In this document: positions 19,212 to 28,865 of the stretch, piece by piece | How positions within the stretch are numbered: position 1 is the first letter of the stretch | Layout of the letters: every line of letters begins with the position of its first letter | Program-made: the position numbers and the translations under genes | Source of the DNA: a virus | Reading direction: 5' to 3' (one strand) | Virus record (IMG/VR): IMGVR_UViG_3300036770_001498 | Location: 1-35,913 of that record | DNA: 35,913 nucleotides | The notes under the pieces: generated by a model | Database searches by the model: none | The model's input: the letters and a program-made list of their open reading frames with translations, nothing else | What the model was told of the DNA's origin: nothing

Positions 19212-22200
19212 TCAGAACATTCTAGGTCTAGTCACTGAGCGAGTAAACGCACCTGTGATTGGATTGTCACTGCGAACACCACCAGAAGACTGATTGACGA
19301 TGTTAGTCTGTGGGCTTGACACATTGTTCACTGTCTGATTGATCATAGAATTGTTGACTGAAGTCACAATTTCTTTCTCAGCTTGCAGAACTCGGTTCAT
19401 CTCTTGTTGTTGCATGTATGCGCTTGAGACTGGAGATGAAGATGCTTGTACGTTCTGTATCACAACTTCAGGTTTCTTTGTCGCGACGACAGCCTCAATT
19501 GCATTGCGTGCCATAGAATCATATGGAGAAGCATTCTTTAGTGCTTCAAAAATCTTGTGTGTTGGTATGACAGTTCCGCCTTGATTTGGAACAACGATTT
19601 CTGGTCCAGCTTCACCGACGAGCATAGGATGATTGCCAGCAAACTTACCGCCAGAAGCCCAACCTCCACCGTCACCGCCACCACCACCTCCTCCTGTATC
19701 TGATATTCCTTCCATTCCTGCGATGCCGCCGCCGTCAGATATTCCAACTCCAGCGGCAGCCGCAGCAGCCGAGTCAGCCGCGGCTTGTCCACCAGCATCA
19801 GCAGAAGCAGCAGCTAGCGCTGCGTCCATAGACGCAACTGAAATTCCAGCGGTAGTTTCTGCCGCAGTTACTGAAACAGTTCCATCTGCGGCTACAGCAA
19901 CAGATCCTCCAATAGCAGCAGCCGCTTCTGCCATAGACGATATGGCTTCAGCTTGAGCACTAATAGCATCCATTTGAGCATCGACAACAGCTTGTCCAGC
20001 AAGACCGATGACGGCACCAGTAACTCCGCCGAGAATACCTAAGCTCTCAGATATTCCCATCATGCCGAGACCCATTGATATTGCGGCTTCGCTGACAGCG
20101 GTAGAAACACCATCAGTTCCGGCAGAAACTGCATCACCGAGGCCACCTTCACCACCAATAACTTCATATACAGTATTAGCTAAACTAGACGCAGCATTAT
20201 TGACAAGCAGTGTAGTTTGCTCTGTTGTCAAATTCATTGCCGTGGCATAAGATGCAATAGCAGTTCCTGTCGCAGCAGTCAAAGCGTCAATAGAATTTGA
20301 TGTAAAATCTTCGACTGTGTATAGAGCAGAAGTTACAGTGTTTGCGGATGTAGTTAGACCGTCGATAACGCCTGAAGAAGATGATGTGACTGCATTGGTA
20401 ACAACTTGACTTGTATATTCAGCAGCATTAGACAATGAATTTATGTTATCTGCGAGAATTGCTTCTGGAGTATCTATATTAGAATATGCAGGATCAAAAC
20501 TTAGTTCTCCAGCAGGACCAGCTCCAATTCCACGCTCTCTCTGAGTAAATACAATTTCAACTGGTTCAGTGTTTGCGCCAGATGCAGTAATTTGATCCTG
20601 CACTACTCCAGCTTGCAAGAATTTGGTAGCAGCAATCATCACATCTGACAATGTTTCAGCAGCTTCTGCGGTTTGTCCAGAAGCATTATACTGTTCTCTA
20701 GCAGTAGCTACCATTTGCTGCGCAATATCTTGACGCTCTTCTAAACTCATCTTGAACATGTCTTCACTGAAAGCAACGCCAGAATCTTTGAGTTCCATCT
20801 GAGCAACTCTGAGATCCTGTTTCAAATTATCAAGACGAATTTGATTTCTTTCTTCTTCACTAAAAGCTAGTTGCTCAAATGTTCCCATCGTCTGCTGAAA
20901 CATTTCAGCACCACCGAAGCCTTCAACTAACTTGTCCATCAAATCAGATGTATAAACTTTCAAATAGTCGGCAGACATTCCCTCAATACTCTCTGGCAAT
21001 GCGAAGAATGTCTTAGGATCAATGAATCCCAATGCACGAATTGATGGTTCGGCAATCGTAAATGCATTACCAAGTCTTGCTAGTGCATCTGACGCACCCT
21101 CTCCGTCTTTCACGAATTGATCCATGAAAGGTAAAACCTTCTTGATCATGTTATCACTAAAGCCCTCAAATGCTTTAGTGATGATGTCCATTCTTTCCTG
21201 TTCAGTTTCTTTTCCAGTGAAACTTATCTTGATCGCTTCGGCGAATTCTGTAATGTCTTTTTTTCTATTGAATAATCCGAATATTCCTTTACCGCCGCCA
21301 CCATAAGTGGTACTCAATCCCAAATTCTGAAGTAGCTTCTTATTTGATTCACCAATATCTTTTGTTATATCACTAAATGCTTTTGCTGTTTCAGCATCAA
21401 GTGCTGAAACATTTACTCCACTCTTGTCGCTTCTGAGCCAACCGCCTTTTTGTGACCATTCTTCAAACTGCTGTATATTATTTTGACCTGTTCCAGAAAG
21501 TGTTCCCTCAAATCCTCTAGCGCCAATCTTCTTCTCTCCCATGCCAAAAACACGATTTGCGATACCTTTGATTCCTCCGGCAATTGCGCCGCCGATAGGA
21601 CCAAATACAGCAGAAGCGACAGCAACACCAGCATCACCCAGTTTATCCACAAAGTTATTCATCTTATATTCACCACCAATAAGACCTTCGGCCATTTTGC
21701 CATACTGATAGCCCTGAAGAACATTTCCTGCTATTCCAGCAGCCGTTCCGAACATGTGTGAAGTATTGCCAGATTGGAAAGCAGCGCTGATACCGTCCCA
21801 GCCCTGACCAGCAGCAGTTATACCTGTGCCAAAGTCCATGACTCCTTGTCTTGCGAAATTTGGCATCCAGTTACTCATTGCCATATTTGAGAACATGCCG
21901 CCGAGTTTATTCGGCAACGCTGACGCAGAAGAGCTAAAGAGTTGCCCCCATGACATGACGTCGCCTAAACCGAACTGTTTTCCTATGCTGCCTGGTAGAC
22001 TGAATCCTTTGCCTGTGACTAGAGACTGAATTAGATTGCCAGCTACGCCACTGAGTGCACCACCCATTAGATTGCCGCGTGATCTACCTCCAGTTAGTGC
22101 AGAAACAAGTGCAGCGCCAGCTAGATTACTTCCGATGCCAACAAGTCTTCCTCCAGCACCTGGTATTCCTCCGCCAGCTTGACTTTGTGCAAATGCAGGA

Positions 22201-25200
22201 CCGCTGAATGGATCGTTTACTCCACCACCATACTGAGGTGCAGCAACAAGATTTCCGTTCTGATCGTAAACAACAGTGCCGCCTCCCGGCGTCGTTGTTG
22301 GTCTCTGAGAATCAAATCCTCGTTGAATTCCAGTTGTGACTGCGTTTTCTATTGCTGGAGTGATTGTCTTATCATATGCACTAGTAATAGCGTCAGCAGA
22401 CATCTTAGCTTCTAGCTCACGCATTCTGACGACATCGCCAGCTTTCATCGCATAAGACTGTTTGTTCGTGCCAAACAGAGGATCAAACGGCGCTCCGAAA
22501 ACTGAAGCAAGATCCTTAGTGAGAAGATCAGCGCCACCGTACTGGTCGATCATGTTTCTTGGCGTCAGTGCGATGCCAGTCATTCCGTAGAGAAGATCGC
22601 CTAGAGCAGATTGGTTGTATTGCTTCTTTAGATCAGCTAGCTGTCTTTTCTGCGCTTCTTGTTGCTCAACTGTAGCTTTTAGTTGATTGTATTGTTGAAT
22701 GCGAGATAGTTGATCACCAGTAAAACCGCCCTTGCCCGCTGCGCGAATTATGTCAGCTTCAGTTACTTTGCCTTCTTTTTCAAACTTCTGAAGCTCTTCT
22801 CTTGATTGTGTCAACGATGCATTGATTTGCTTCAACTGAGGATCAACAACTTCAATTCCCTTCATGTATGTGTTGATTGAGCGATTGAGTATGTCAGCTT
22901 TCATGCCCAATGTTGGAGCTAACGTCTCATTGATAAACTCATTTAGATACACGCCGGCTAGTTGTTGGAATGTCTGACCAATGCCAGCTCCGTATTGCTT
23001 GCCGAAAATGAATGTCCCTAGCTGTGTAAAATTCTTTTGCAGTGTGTTAGTGAGTGTTGTTCCTGCATTGATCATTGCTTCAGGACCGAACGTACCTGCG
23101 GGTCCAGACAAAGCATCGACAATTGGCCTGAAAATTCCTTGCATCTGAGAGTGAAATTGCTCCTGAAGACGTCTTCTTTCATTTTCATATTCAGTTAATC
23201 TATTCAAACTCTCTTGATGATTTTTATTTTGATTTTCAATGTGTTTTCTGCTAAATTCTTCATCATTCCTTAGCTGCATTTCCAATTTTTTATTTTCAAT
23301 ATCAACTATAGTTCTCTGATACTTCTCGCTTTCCCTTTCTAAATTGATAAGTCTTTCTAGCTCTTCTGAGCTTAATTTTTCTTCATTCGCAGCAAGATAT
23401 GCGATCTCATTAGTTATATTTGTTAAATCATTCGTTAAACTTTCAATTGCAGATTCGTATGACGAGAATATTGAAATATCAACTAAACTTGTGTCAGCAG
23501 CTTCTTTAGGTAGTTTTTTACCAGTTACAGTAACGATTTGTTTAGCAGATGATGGCGCTGAAGATGAACTCGTCGGCATCGATGAAGATAATGCACTTTG
23601 TGACGATGCATTTTTTCCACCGAATGTTCCTTTTCCTAAATCTACTCCAGTCGATCCATCAAGACTAACGTGAAAGTGCCCACCAGTTGAATTTGCAGAT
23701 GGATTTGCATACTCATCTATAACTTTGCCGCCAGTTATGTTAGCTACAGCAGTCGCTATCGATTTTCTCACATCGTCATTCATCGCCATGTTTTGCGGAA
23801 TGACGAAATCAAATGCTAAGCCCTTAGTATGTAAACTTGCTGGAGCTTTTTCTTCGTGGTATTTGTCATTAAATCCAGTGAAACTTGCATAAGGAAATGC
23901 AGCTTGAACGCTCTTTGCGCCCTCAATCGTTTGTGGTGCAATAAATGCGCCCGCCTTTTGAGCTTGTTCTGGACCTCTCTTTGGAACATTTATTCCTAAA
24001 TCTCTCAAATCAGTTTCAGTATATCCTTTATTGCCTGATCTTGAAAGTCTTGCAGTTTCAGCAGCCGATTGATTATCGGCTTTGCCCATGACACTTGGCG
24101 TAGTGTCAGCTTTCATCGAAGACAAATCGGTTTTGCTTATGGAAAGTCTTTCTTTCCATCCAGCTTTCATCTCATCACTGATAAACTCTATAGTTCCAAA
24201 TCTAGTCTCAAATCTGCTCGGTATTGAATCGATGGCGGCGGCAATCATTCCATTGACGCCCTCTGTCATCCAATTAGCTATGCCCTCAATAAATGTTATT
24301 GCCGCATTATAAATTTTCTTCGCTGGATCTGAAATATATCTACTCAAAACATCAGTCAAATCACCTATCATACTGCTAAACGTGTTGCTCAGATCAACAC
24401 CAGCTCTGTCTATTGTGCCTTTATCAAAGGTGATTAATCCCTTCAATAGTGTGAATGTGCTTCCAATTATAGAGAATATGTCATTGAAGAAATTTGTCAT
24501 GTATGCAGTCATTCTAGACTGCATACTCTCTTGACCATCAACTTTGAAATCGGTTCCGAATACTGAATTTATTATCCATTTAACTGCATCTATTAATCCA
24601 CCAATGACAGAACCAATCAATCCGCCGAAGAACGCAGAGAGTCTATCCATCCAAGAAACATCTTCTTTTACTTTATTCAAATCTTTAGCAATTTGATCAG
24701 TATCAAATGAAGCAAAAATGCCTTCTACAGCAGATATGATCCATCCAATAAATGGTAGCTTTTTCAATACATTACTAAAGAGTGGTTTAGCTTTTTCTAA
24801 AATTACCATCAACTCTGGTATATCAAACAAAAACTTAAACACATCAGTTATTTTAGTAAATACTCCAGAAACAACTCCCCATGATTTACTGATATAAGCT
24901 AAAGCTCCGCCAGCGGCTGTAAATACTTTACCTAAGAATCCAGTTTCTCCAAACAGATATTTGAGTTCGTCAAATCCTTGAATTTGTTTACCTAAGTCAA
25001 ACATCATTCCCAACTCAGCAAAGTTGGGCAATTTGATCAATCCCATCAAGTCTGTAGCTATAAGTTTAAATCCAACAAAAAACTCATCAGCTATTAGAGT
25101 AAATTTGCTCGTTCTAAAAGCAGCAAATAACTCAGTGAATGAAGTTGATACTTTTGTAGAAAACTCATCAGCAAGAGTAGCTAATTTAGATTCGCGTAAT

Positions 25201-26204
25201 GATTTAAATATATCATCAAAAAAAGTTGATGTCTTACTTGCTACATCCGAAGATGCGCCAGCGACTTTAGTTGCATCTGTCAGTGCTGTTAGTCTATTCG
25301 ATATAGATTCATTTAGACTCTTAAACGAAGATCCCACTTTGCTAAAACCAGCAGAAATATCATCCAATATTAATGAAAATGCTTTCGCTAAATTTGATTC
25401 GGAAAATACTTTAATAGCGTCAGATACTGTTCCAAAAATCTTAGTTTTTAGTTCATTAAATCCTAGCTTCATCAGATCACGAACAAAATCTAATCCTTCA
25501 CCAAACATGCGAATGAAGCTACGAATTCCATCTCCTATTTGATCAAATTTGAGTAACTTACTCAACCCATCGAATTTAAAAAGTTTCTTTAGATTATCAA
25601 TCCAACCACCCAAAAGGTCACTCAGTTTGGGGAATTTAATTTTTTGAAAATACTTGAGAATATCATCAAATATGTTTCCAAATTTACTTGGAATCTTCTT
25701 CAAAAAGTCTGGTATAGCTTTCAGAAAGTCTGGAATTTTCTTCAAAAAATCTGGTATCGCTTTGACGAGATCAACAACTTTACCCAGACCACCTTTCAAA
25801 AAGTCCTTTACTGCTTGTAGCATTTTTCCTAGAGGAGAAAGCATATCAAACAAAGAACTCTTCTTAGTGAGTGCTTCTAGAATCTTAGCTACATCTTTTT
25901 GAATGAGTTCGAGATTAGACGCCATCGACTGAAATAGATCACGCACTGAGTCGTCATACTTTTTCTTTTCATTCTGACGCTCTTCTTCAAAGCCGCGAGT
26001 TCTTTGCTCTCTTTGCTGCTCACTTTTTTCAGATGTTTGTTGACGCTTCTCTAATCGTCTAAATCCACGCTCAAGTGCACCAACCATAGGAGTGAATCCA
26101 ACAGCACCAGACATAGAAGATTTGATGCCGCTGGATACACTCTTGAGTGATGACTTGATTGACGATGAGATTGCTTCGCCTAGAGATTTTGCTTGATCAG
26201 CCAT
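19212..26204 (-). CDS. Tail tape measure protein with M15-like peptidase motif (2330 aa)
   Basis: Largest gene of the window. The N-terminal region has short amphipathic repeats AIPDFLKKIPDFLKAIPDFLKK (149-170, repeat IPDFLKK/A), then long helical and hydrophobic stretches. Residues about 735-855 contain ASLHTKGLAFDF (H792, D799) and GGHFHVS (H843, H845), the zinc-ligand layout of M15-type peptidoglycan peptidases. A coiled coil follows at about 911-1020 (EELERLINLERESEKYQRT). The C-terminus is Gly/Ala-rich with the VGEAGPEIVVP motif common in tape measures. It sets tail length and enters the cell first at infection; the peptidase would help cross the wall. Far larger than T4 gp29 (about 590 aa). 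Transcribed after the gp26/51-like gene. Confidence 0.9.
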   Translation of the reverse strand: MADQAKSLGEAISSSIKSSLKSVSSGIKSSMSGAVGFTPMVGALERGFRRLEKRQQTSEKSEQQREQRTRGFEEERQNEKKKYDDSVRDLFQSMASNLELIQKDVAKILEALTKKSSLFDMLSPLGKMLQAVKDFLKGGLGKVVDLVKAIPDFLKKIPDFLKAIPDFLKKIPSKFGNIFDDILKYFQKIKFPKLSDLLGGWIDNLKKLFKFDGLSKLLKFDQIGDGIRSFIRMFGEGLDFVRDLMKLGFNELKTKIFGTVSDAIKVFSESNLAKAFSLILDDISAGFSKVGSSFKSLNESISNRLTALTDATKVAGASSDVASKTSTFFDDIFKSLRESKLATLADEFSTKVSTSFTELFAAFRTSKFTLIADEFFVGFKLIATDLMGLIKLPNFAELGMMFDLGKQIQGFDELKYLFGETGFLGKVFTAAGGALAYISKSWGVVSGVFTKITDVFKFLFDIPELMVILEKAKPLFSNVLKKLPFIGWIISAVEGIFASFDTDQIAKDLNKVKEDVSWMDRLSAFFGGLIGSVIGGLIDAVKWIINSVFGTDFKVDGQESMQSRMTAYMTNFFNDIFSIIGSTFTLLKGLITFDKGTIDRAGVDLSNTFSSMIGDLTDVLSRYISDPAKKIYNAAITFIEGIANWMTEGVNGMIAAAIDSIPSRFETRFGTIEFISDEMKAGWKERLSISKTDLSSMKADTTPSVMGKADNQSAAETARLSRSGNKGYTETDLRDLGINVPKRGPEQAQKAGAFIAPQTIEGAKSVQAAFPYASFTGFNDKYHEEKAPASLHTKGLAFDFVIPQNMAMNDDVRKSIATAVANITGGKVIDEYANPSANSTGGHFHVSLDGSTGVDLGKGTFGGKNASSQSALSSSMPTSSSSAPSSAKQIVTVTGKKLPKEAADTSLVDISIFSSYESAIESLTNDLTNITNEIAYLAANEEKLSSEELERLINLERESEKYQRTIVDIENKKLEMQLRNDEEFSRKHIENQNKNHQESLNRLTEYENERRRLQEQFHSQMQGIFRPIVDALSGPAGTFGPEAMINAGTTLTNTLQKNFTQLGTFIFGKQYGAGIGQTFQQLAGVYLNEFINETLAPTLGMKADILNRSINTYMKGIEVVDPQLKQINASLTQSREELQKFEKEGKVTEADIIRAAGKGGFTGDQLSRIQQYNQLKATVEQQEAQKRQLADLKKQYNQSALGDLLYGMTGIALTPRNMIDQYGGADLLTKDLASVFGAPFDPLFGTNKQSYAMKAGDVVRMRELEAKMSADAITSAYDKTITPAIENAVTTGIQRGFDSQRPTTTPGGGTVVYDQNGNLVAAPQYGGGVNDPFSGPAFAQSQAGGGIPGAGGRLVGIGSNLAGAALVSALTGGRSRGNLMGGALSGVAGNLIQSLVTGKGFSLPGSIGKQFGLGDVMSWGQLFSSSASALPNKLGGMFSNMAMSNWMPNFARQGVMDFGTGITAAGQGWDGISAAFQSGNTSHMFGTAAGIAGNVLQGYQYGKMAEGLIGGEYKMNNFVDKLGDAGVAVASAVFGPIGGAIAGGIKGIANRVFGMGEKKIGARGFEGTLSGTGQNNIQQFEEWSQKGGWLRSDKSGVNVSALDAETAKAFSDITKDIGESNKKLLQNLGLSTTYGGGGKGIFGLFNRKKDITEFAEAIKISFTGKETEQERMDIITKAFEGFSDNMIKKVLPFMDQFVKDGEGASDALARLGNAFTIAEPSIRALGFIDPKTFFALPESIEGMSADYLKVYTSDLMDKLVEGFGGAEMFQQTMGTFEQLAFSEEERNQIRLDNLKQDLRVAQMELKDSGVAFSEDMFKMSLEERQDIAQQMVATAREQYNASGQTAEAAETLSDVMIAATKFLQAGVVQDQITASGANTEPVEIVFTQRERGIGAGPAGELSFDPAYSNIDTPEAILADNINSLSNAAEYTSQVVTNAVTSSSSGVIDGLTTSANTVTSALYTVEDFTSNSIDALTAATGTAIASYATAMNLTTEQTTLLVNNAASSLANTVYEVIGGEGGLGDAVSAGTDGVSTAVSEAAISMGLGMMGISESLGILGGVTGAVIGLAGQAVVDAQMDAISAQAEAISSMAEAAAAIGGSVAVAADGTVSVTAAETTAGISVASMDAALAAASADAGGQAAADSAAAAAAGVGISDGGGIAGMEGISDTGGGGGGGDGGGWASGGKFAGNHPMLVGEAGPEIVVPNQGGTVIPTHKIFEALKNASPYDSMARNAIEAVVATKKPEVVIQNVQASSSPVSSAYMQQQEMNRVLQAEKEIVTSVNNSMINQTVNNVSSPQTNIVNQSSGGVRSDNPITGAFTRSVTRPRMF

Positions 26205-26229
26205 GTTGCTTTGCTACGCCTATGTGAGT

Positions 26230-26442
26230 TTATCTTCGTCTAGCTGAAGAACGCATTCTCGCTTCTTGTTCGCGAATTCGTTCATTCTCTTCTTTGATAT
26301 GTTGAGCTAGAAGAGTCACGTAGATGTCTCTTTCAAATGGGATCATTTCTTCCAGTTCAGTCAGACTGTATTTATGATGCTGAACTAATGCGAAGTTCGT
26401 CTTGTAATGATTTATGATGTTCTCATGAGAGAGAATCAGCCG
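26230..26442 (-). CDS. -1 frame extension (T-like) of the tail assembly protein
   Basis: Seventy codons open in the -1 frame, beginning RLILSHENIINHYKTNF and containing TELEEMIPFERDIYVTLLAQHIKEENERIREQEARMR. The first ATG is about 40 codons in. The frame is closed by TGA only six codons before the slip site, so the segment lacks a usual start of its own over the conserved part. The heptamer T TTT TTC (26448-26442) at the end of the upstream gene allows a -1 slip, giving a 315-aa fusion. This mirrors the lambda G/GT layout before a tape measure gene. The frameshift is inferred. Confidence 0.65.
   Translation of the reverse strand, partial: RLILSHENIINHYKTNFALVQHHKYSLTELEEMIPFERDIYVTLLAQHIKEENERIREQEARMRSSARRR
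26369..26376 (-). promoter_or_regulatory. Candidate late promoter box (CATAAATA)
   Basis: On the - strand, 1 base from TATAAATA, about 165 bp before the tape measure start and inside the -1 frame extension. It could give the tape measure its own late transcript. Weak evidence. Confidence 0.25.
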
Positions 26443-27176
26443 AAAAAATTCGCCATGCCTTCAATCGTTACAGATTCATCACATCCGCACTCTGCGCAGC
26501 GCCATTTCAGCGTATGCTTTAGCTTTGGCATGTCATTGAAGAATTCTGTCAACTTCTTGAATTGATCTTGAGATAGATCATTGACAAACTCTAGAAGTTC
26601 TTTCTTTGATGAATCTTTAGCTGGATATACATTCTCTGCGTCATAGATGTAATCAATGCTATCTGAAACTAGATCAAGCACAGACTCAATTTGAGTTTTC
26701 TGACTAGCAATTTGCATTTTGTCTGCTAAACCCATCGTTGGATACTTGAGACAAACGCCTACACCAGTCTTCTCATCTAGTGTGATCTTGTTAGTATGAT
26801 TCTCAGGCTTTTCAACTTCAACGCTCATTAGATTGAGCTTGAATTTAGTCACATGAGAGCATTCTTGAGATTCAGAATTTACACCGCCTGGATGCATTAG
26901 TTGAAGATCAATCTCTTCACCAACAGACTTTGCGCGAAGTTTGATGAAGAAATACTCCAAGTCAAACATTGGCATCGCATCGACATCAACTTTGTCTAGT
27001 GCGCAGTTATTGATGATTTGCTTCATCGCGCGAAGCATTTCTTTTTGTTCTTTGCTTTCTAGTGCCATCAGCAAAAGTTTCTGCTCTTTCACTAGAAACG
27101 GTCTGTATTTGACTTCTTTACCGCTTGATGGTAGCGTCAATTCAAAAATTGGTGAACTTAGTTTTGGTAAAGCCAT
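26436..27176 (-). CDS. T4 gp26/gp51-family baseplate/tail assembly protein (246 aa)
   Basis: N-terminus LPKLSSPIFELTLPSSGKEVKYRPFLVKEQKLLLMALESK is the signature of the T4_baseplate family (gp26 and gp51). The C-terminal part has CxxC-like pairs (WRCAECGC) and ends EGMANFFG. In T4, gp51 is a catalyst of hub assembly. Position directly before the tape measure plus the slippery end suggest that it acts like a lambda G-type tail chaperone here. AAAGGAG precedes the start. Confidence 0.8.
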   Translation of the reverse strand: MALPKLSSPIFELTLPSSGKEVKYRPFLVKEQKLLLMALESKEQKEMLRAMKQIINNCALDKVDVDAMPMFDLEYFFIKLRAKSVGEEIDLQLMHPGGVNSESQECSHVTKFKLNLMSVEVEKPENHTNKITLDEKTGVGVCLKYPTMGLADKMQIASQKTQIESVLDLVSDSIDYIYDAENVYPAKDSSKKELLEFVNDLSQDQFKKLTEFFNDMPKLKHTLKWRCAECGCDESVTIEGMANFFG

Positions 27177-27210
27177 GATTTTATCACTCCTTTATTATGT
27201 TGATGCGTTT

Positions 27211-27762
27211 TCAAAAGAAAACATACGTGTAGTATCTATACGTCATTGTTACTGCAAATCTTTGATATGTGTCAAATTCAGCCCAGCTTAGATTCATTGG
27301 GCTAACTTGAATTGGATATGCGCTGTGCATCGTGTATTCTGCAATAACTTTATCGCCATTGCTATTTAGATGAGAAATTGTTAGAACGCCTTTTGCGTAG
27401 TCATCGTAGTATTTGACAAGACCACCGCTGCCGTTTGGACTATTATGTGAACTCGGATTGACTATGTTGTTTATCCACTTCTCAAATATTCTTCTCTCTT
27501 TCATGTCTTCAGATGCAATAATAGTCAAATTGATATCATTGTAAGTGACATCATATGCTAGTTTCTTAGTAGTGCCAGTTGACTGATCATCATATGTCGC
27601 GACAGTTCTGCCAGGCAACTCAGTAGTTTCGCATCTAAATTCTAACTTAGATATATCATCGCTTCTACTAAAAATTGCGCTTGGCAAAGTCAATCTAGCA
27701 TAGAAGAGATTTGGTCTTAGAACATTGATATTAGTTCTGAATGAATCTATGTTTAGTGACAT
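27211..27762 (-). CDS. Tail tube-fold protein, gp54/gp19-like (183 aa)
   Basis: RPNLFYARLTLPS, FRCETTELPGRTVATYDDQ, LAYDVTYNDINLTIIASEDMKERRIFEKWINNI and a C-terminal MNLSWAEFDTYQRFAVTMTYRYYTY form the beta-barrel pattern of T4-like tube proteins. The length is near gp19 (163 aa), but the location next to gp26/51, tape measure and gp48 suggests the baseplate tube initiator gp54. It follows the upstream gene without a gap. Confidence 0.65.
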   Translation of the reverse strand: MSLNIDSFRTNINVLRPNLFYARLTLPSAIFSRSDDISKLEFRCETTELPGRTVATYDDQSTGTTKKLAYDVTYNDINLTIIASEDMKERRIFEKWINNIVNPSSHNSPNGSGGLVKYYDDYAKGVLTISHLNSNGDKVIAEYTMHSAYPIQVSPMNLSWAEFDTYQRFAVTMTYRYYTYVFF

Positions 27763-28365
27763 TTATTTTACTTTCAGTAGAGAATCTACCCAAACGTCTT
27801 GCGCAGAAGCCTTCTTGAAATTTTCTGTTGGTAAAAAGATTGCAATATCCCACTCTCTTGAAGTAATCTCTAGATAAGGCGATCTTACATGTTGCTTTAA
27901 GTATCTTTTCACGGTTGGTCTGAAGAACTTAAACTTAGATGATGCTGACAGCACTTTGTATGTAGCTAGAACTTTTGTCTTCTCGTCAAATCGTTTATCT
28001 GTAGATATTGTATAAAGAGCATTCATCAGCTTAGCTCTACCCATAGGCGGAAGATAGTGAAAATTTATACCCAAGAAACTGTCGCTATCAATGTCTATGG
28101 GAAATATTAACGGAAACGTGTCATAATAAGGAAGCGTCTTTTTATGCTTCGGATCATATCTGAACATATACATCATGCCTGGTTCCATCTGAGAAACTTT
28201 TCTCTTTGGTTCCCATTGTTTCTCAGCAGCGCTCGGACTCAAGCCTCGAGTGCCGCTGAGAACTTGACTCGCAGCATTTCTATACCATTCCCTGGCAAAT
28301 TTTGTTTTAGCTGGTATCTGAGCCGTCGCTAGTCCGTTGCGAATTATTTCCTTGAAAATAAGCAT
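27763..28365 (-). CDS. Conserved T4-like virion protein, function unassigned (200 aa)
   Basis: The core MYMFRYDPKHKKTLPYYDTFPLIFPIDIDSDSFLGINFHYLPPMGRAKLMNALY occurs in many T4-like phages of aquatic bacteria. Basic N-terminal part (KTKFAREWYRNAAS). In T4 the gene beside gene 4 is gene 2 (DNA end protector), so a gp2-like role is possible from position alone. No catalytic motif seen. Confidence 0.65.
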   Translation of the reverse strand: MLIFKEIIRNGLATAQIPAKTKFAREWYRNAASQVLSGTRGLSPSAAEKQWEPKRKVSQMEPGMMYMFRYDPKHKKTLPYYDTFPLIFPIDIDSDSFLGINFHYLPPMGRAKLMNALYTISTDKRFDEKTKVLATYKVLSASSKFKFFRPTVKRYLKQHVRSPYLEITSREWDIAIFLPTENFKKASAQDVWVDSLLKVK

Positions 28366-28397
28366 AGATGCATTTTCCTAGTTGTGCGTTGATTGTA

Positions 28398-28405
28398 TAT
28401 TTATG
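28398..28405 (-). promoter_or_regulatory. Candidate late promoter box (CATAAATA)
   Basis: On the - strand in the 35-nt gap between gp4 and the following gene, 1 base from the T4 late consensus. The predicted start is near 28392, 27 nt before the next ATG. Suggestive only. Confidence 0.3.
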
Positions 28406-28835
28406 TCAGTTCTTTCTCAGTGATGATCTTGAATTCCCATTTTCTGTCTGTGCAATATTCGTTAGCTGCTTTCCACTTTGCGCTGTTGACGCCCCACGTT
28501 TTGACTTCGTTGATAAAACGGCGCGTAGGCTTGCCCTCAGGTCGTTTGGGTGGTGCAGTCTGACTCTTCGGCTTTACTTCAATCAGCACTGTTCTGAGCG
28601 CTCCTGAAGCGTCTCTGTATTGAATCATGAAGTCAACAAAGTAGCGATGCACTCTGTTATCTAGCGGCGACACGTACGGTATGACAACTTCTTCTGAAGA
28701 CCACTTGATGATGTTGGCGTGTGTGTCACAATACACCATGAAGCGGCGTTCGAGTAGACTGCGATATATGATGTTCGTTGGATCTCCATCATACTTTTGT
28801 GGATTCTGTGGTTTGTATTTTCCTTTATAAGACAT
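28401..28835 (-). CDS. 4: Head completion protein gp4-like (144 aa)
   Basis: SYKGKYKPQNPQKYDGDPTNIIYRSLLERRFMVYCD is the gp4 (gp50/65) signature. The RYFVDFMIQY and VLIEVKPKSQ strands carry the D and ExK of a TnsA-like PD-(D/E)XK fold. T4 gp4 acts after packaging, possibly trimming DNA ends, so that tails can join heads. It starts divergently from gp48, with the + strand late promoter overlapping its start. No obvious ribosome-binding site. Confidence 0.85.
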   Translation of the reverse strand: MSYKGKYKPQNPQKYDGDPTNIIYRSLLERRFMVYCDTHANIIKWSSEEVVIPYVSPLDNRVHRYFVDFMIQYRDASGALRTVLIEVKPKSQTAPPKRPEGKPTRRFINEVKTWGVNSAKWKAANEYCTDRKWEFKIITEKELT

Positions 28836-28842
28836 ATAAATA
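28835..28842 (+). promoter_or_regulatory. T4-type late promoter (TATAAATA)
   Basis: Exact T4 late consensus, in the 30-nt gap between divergent gp4 and gp48. The predicted transcript start is near 28848, followed by CAGGAG (28856-28860) and the gp48 ATG at 28866. gp33 in this window fits late transcription of this kind. Confidence 0.7.
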
Positions 28843-28865
28843 GCTAAAGTAAAACAGGAGAAGAA

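Noticed and set aside
19633-19956. Pro-rich + strand frame of 107 codons
   Set aside because: Antisense shadow of the Gly/Ala-rich C-terminus of the tape measure gene.
25024-25542. 172-codon + strand frame
   Set aside because: Antisense of the tape measure gene, no ribosome-binding site, low-complexity composition.
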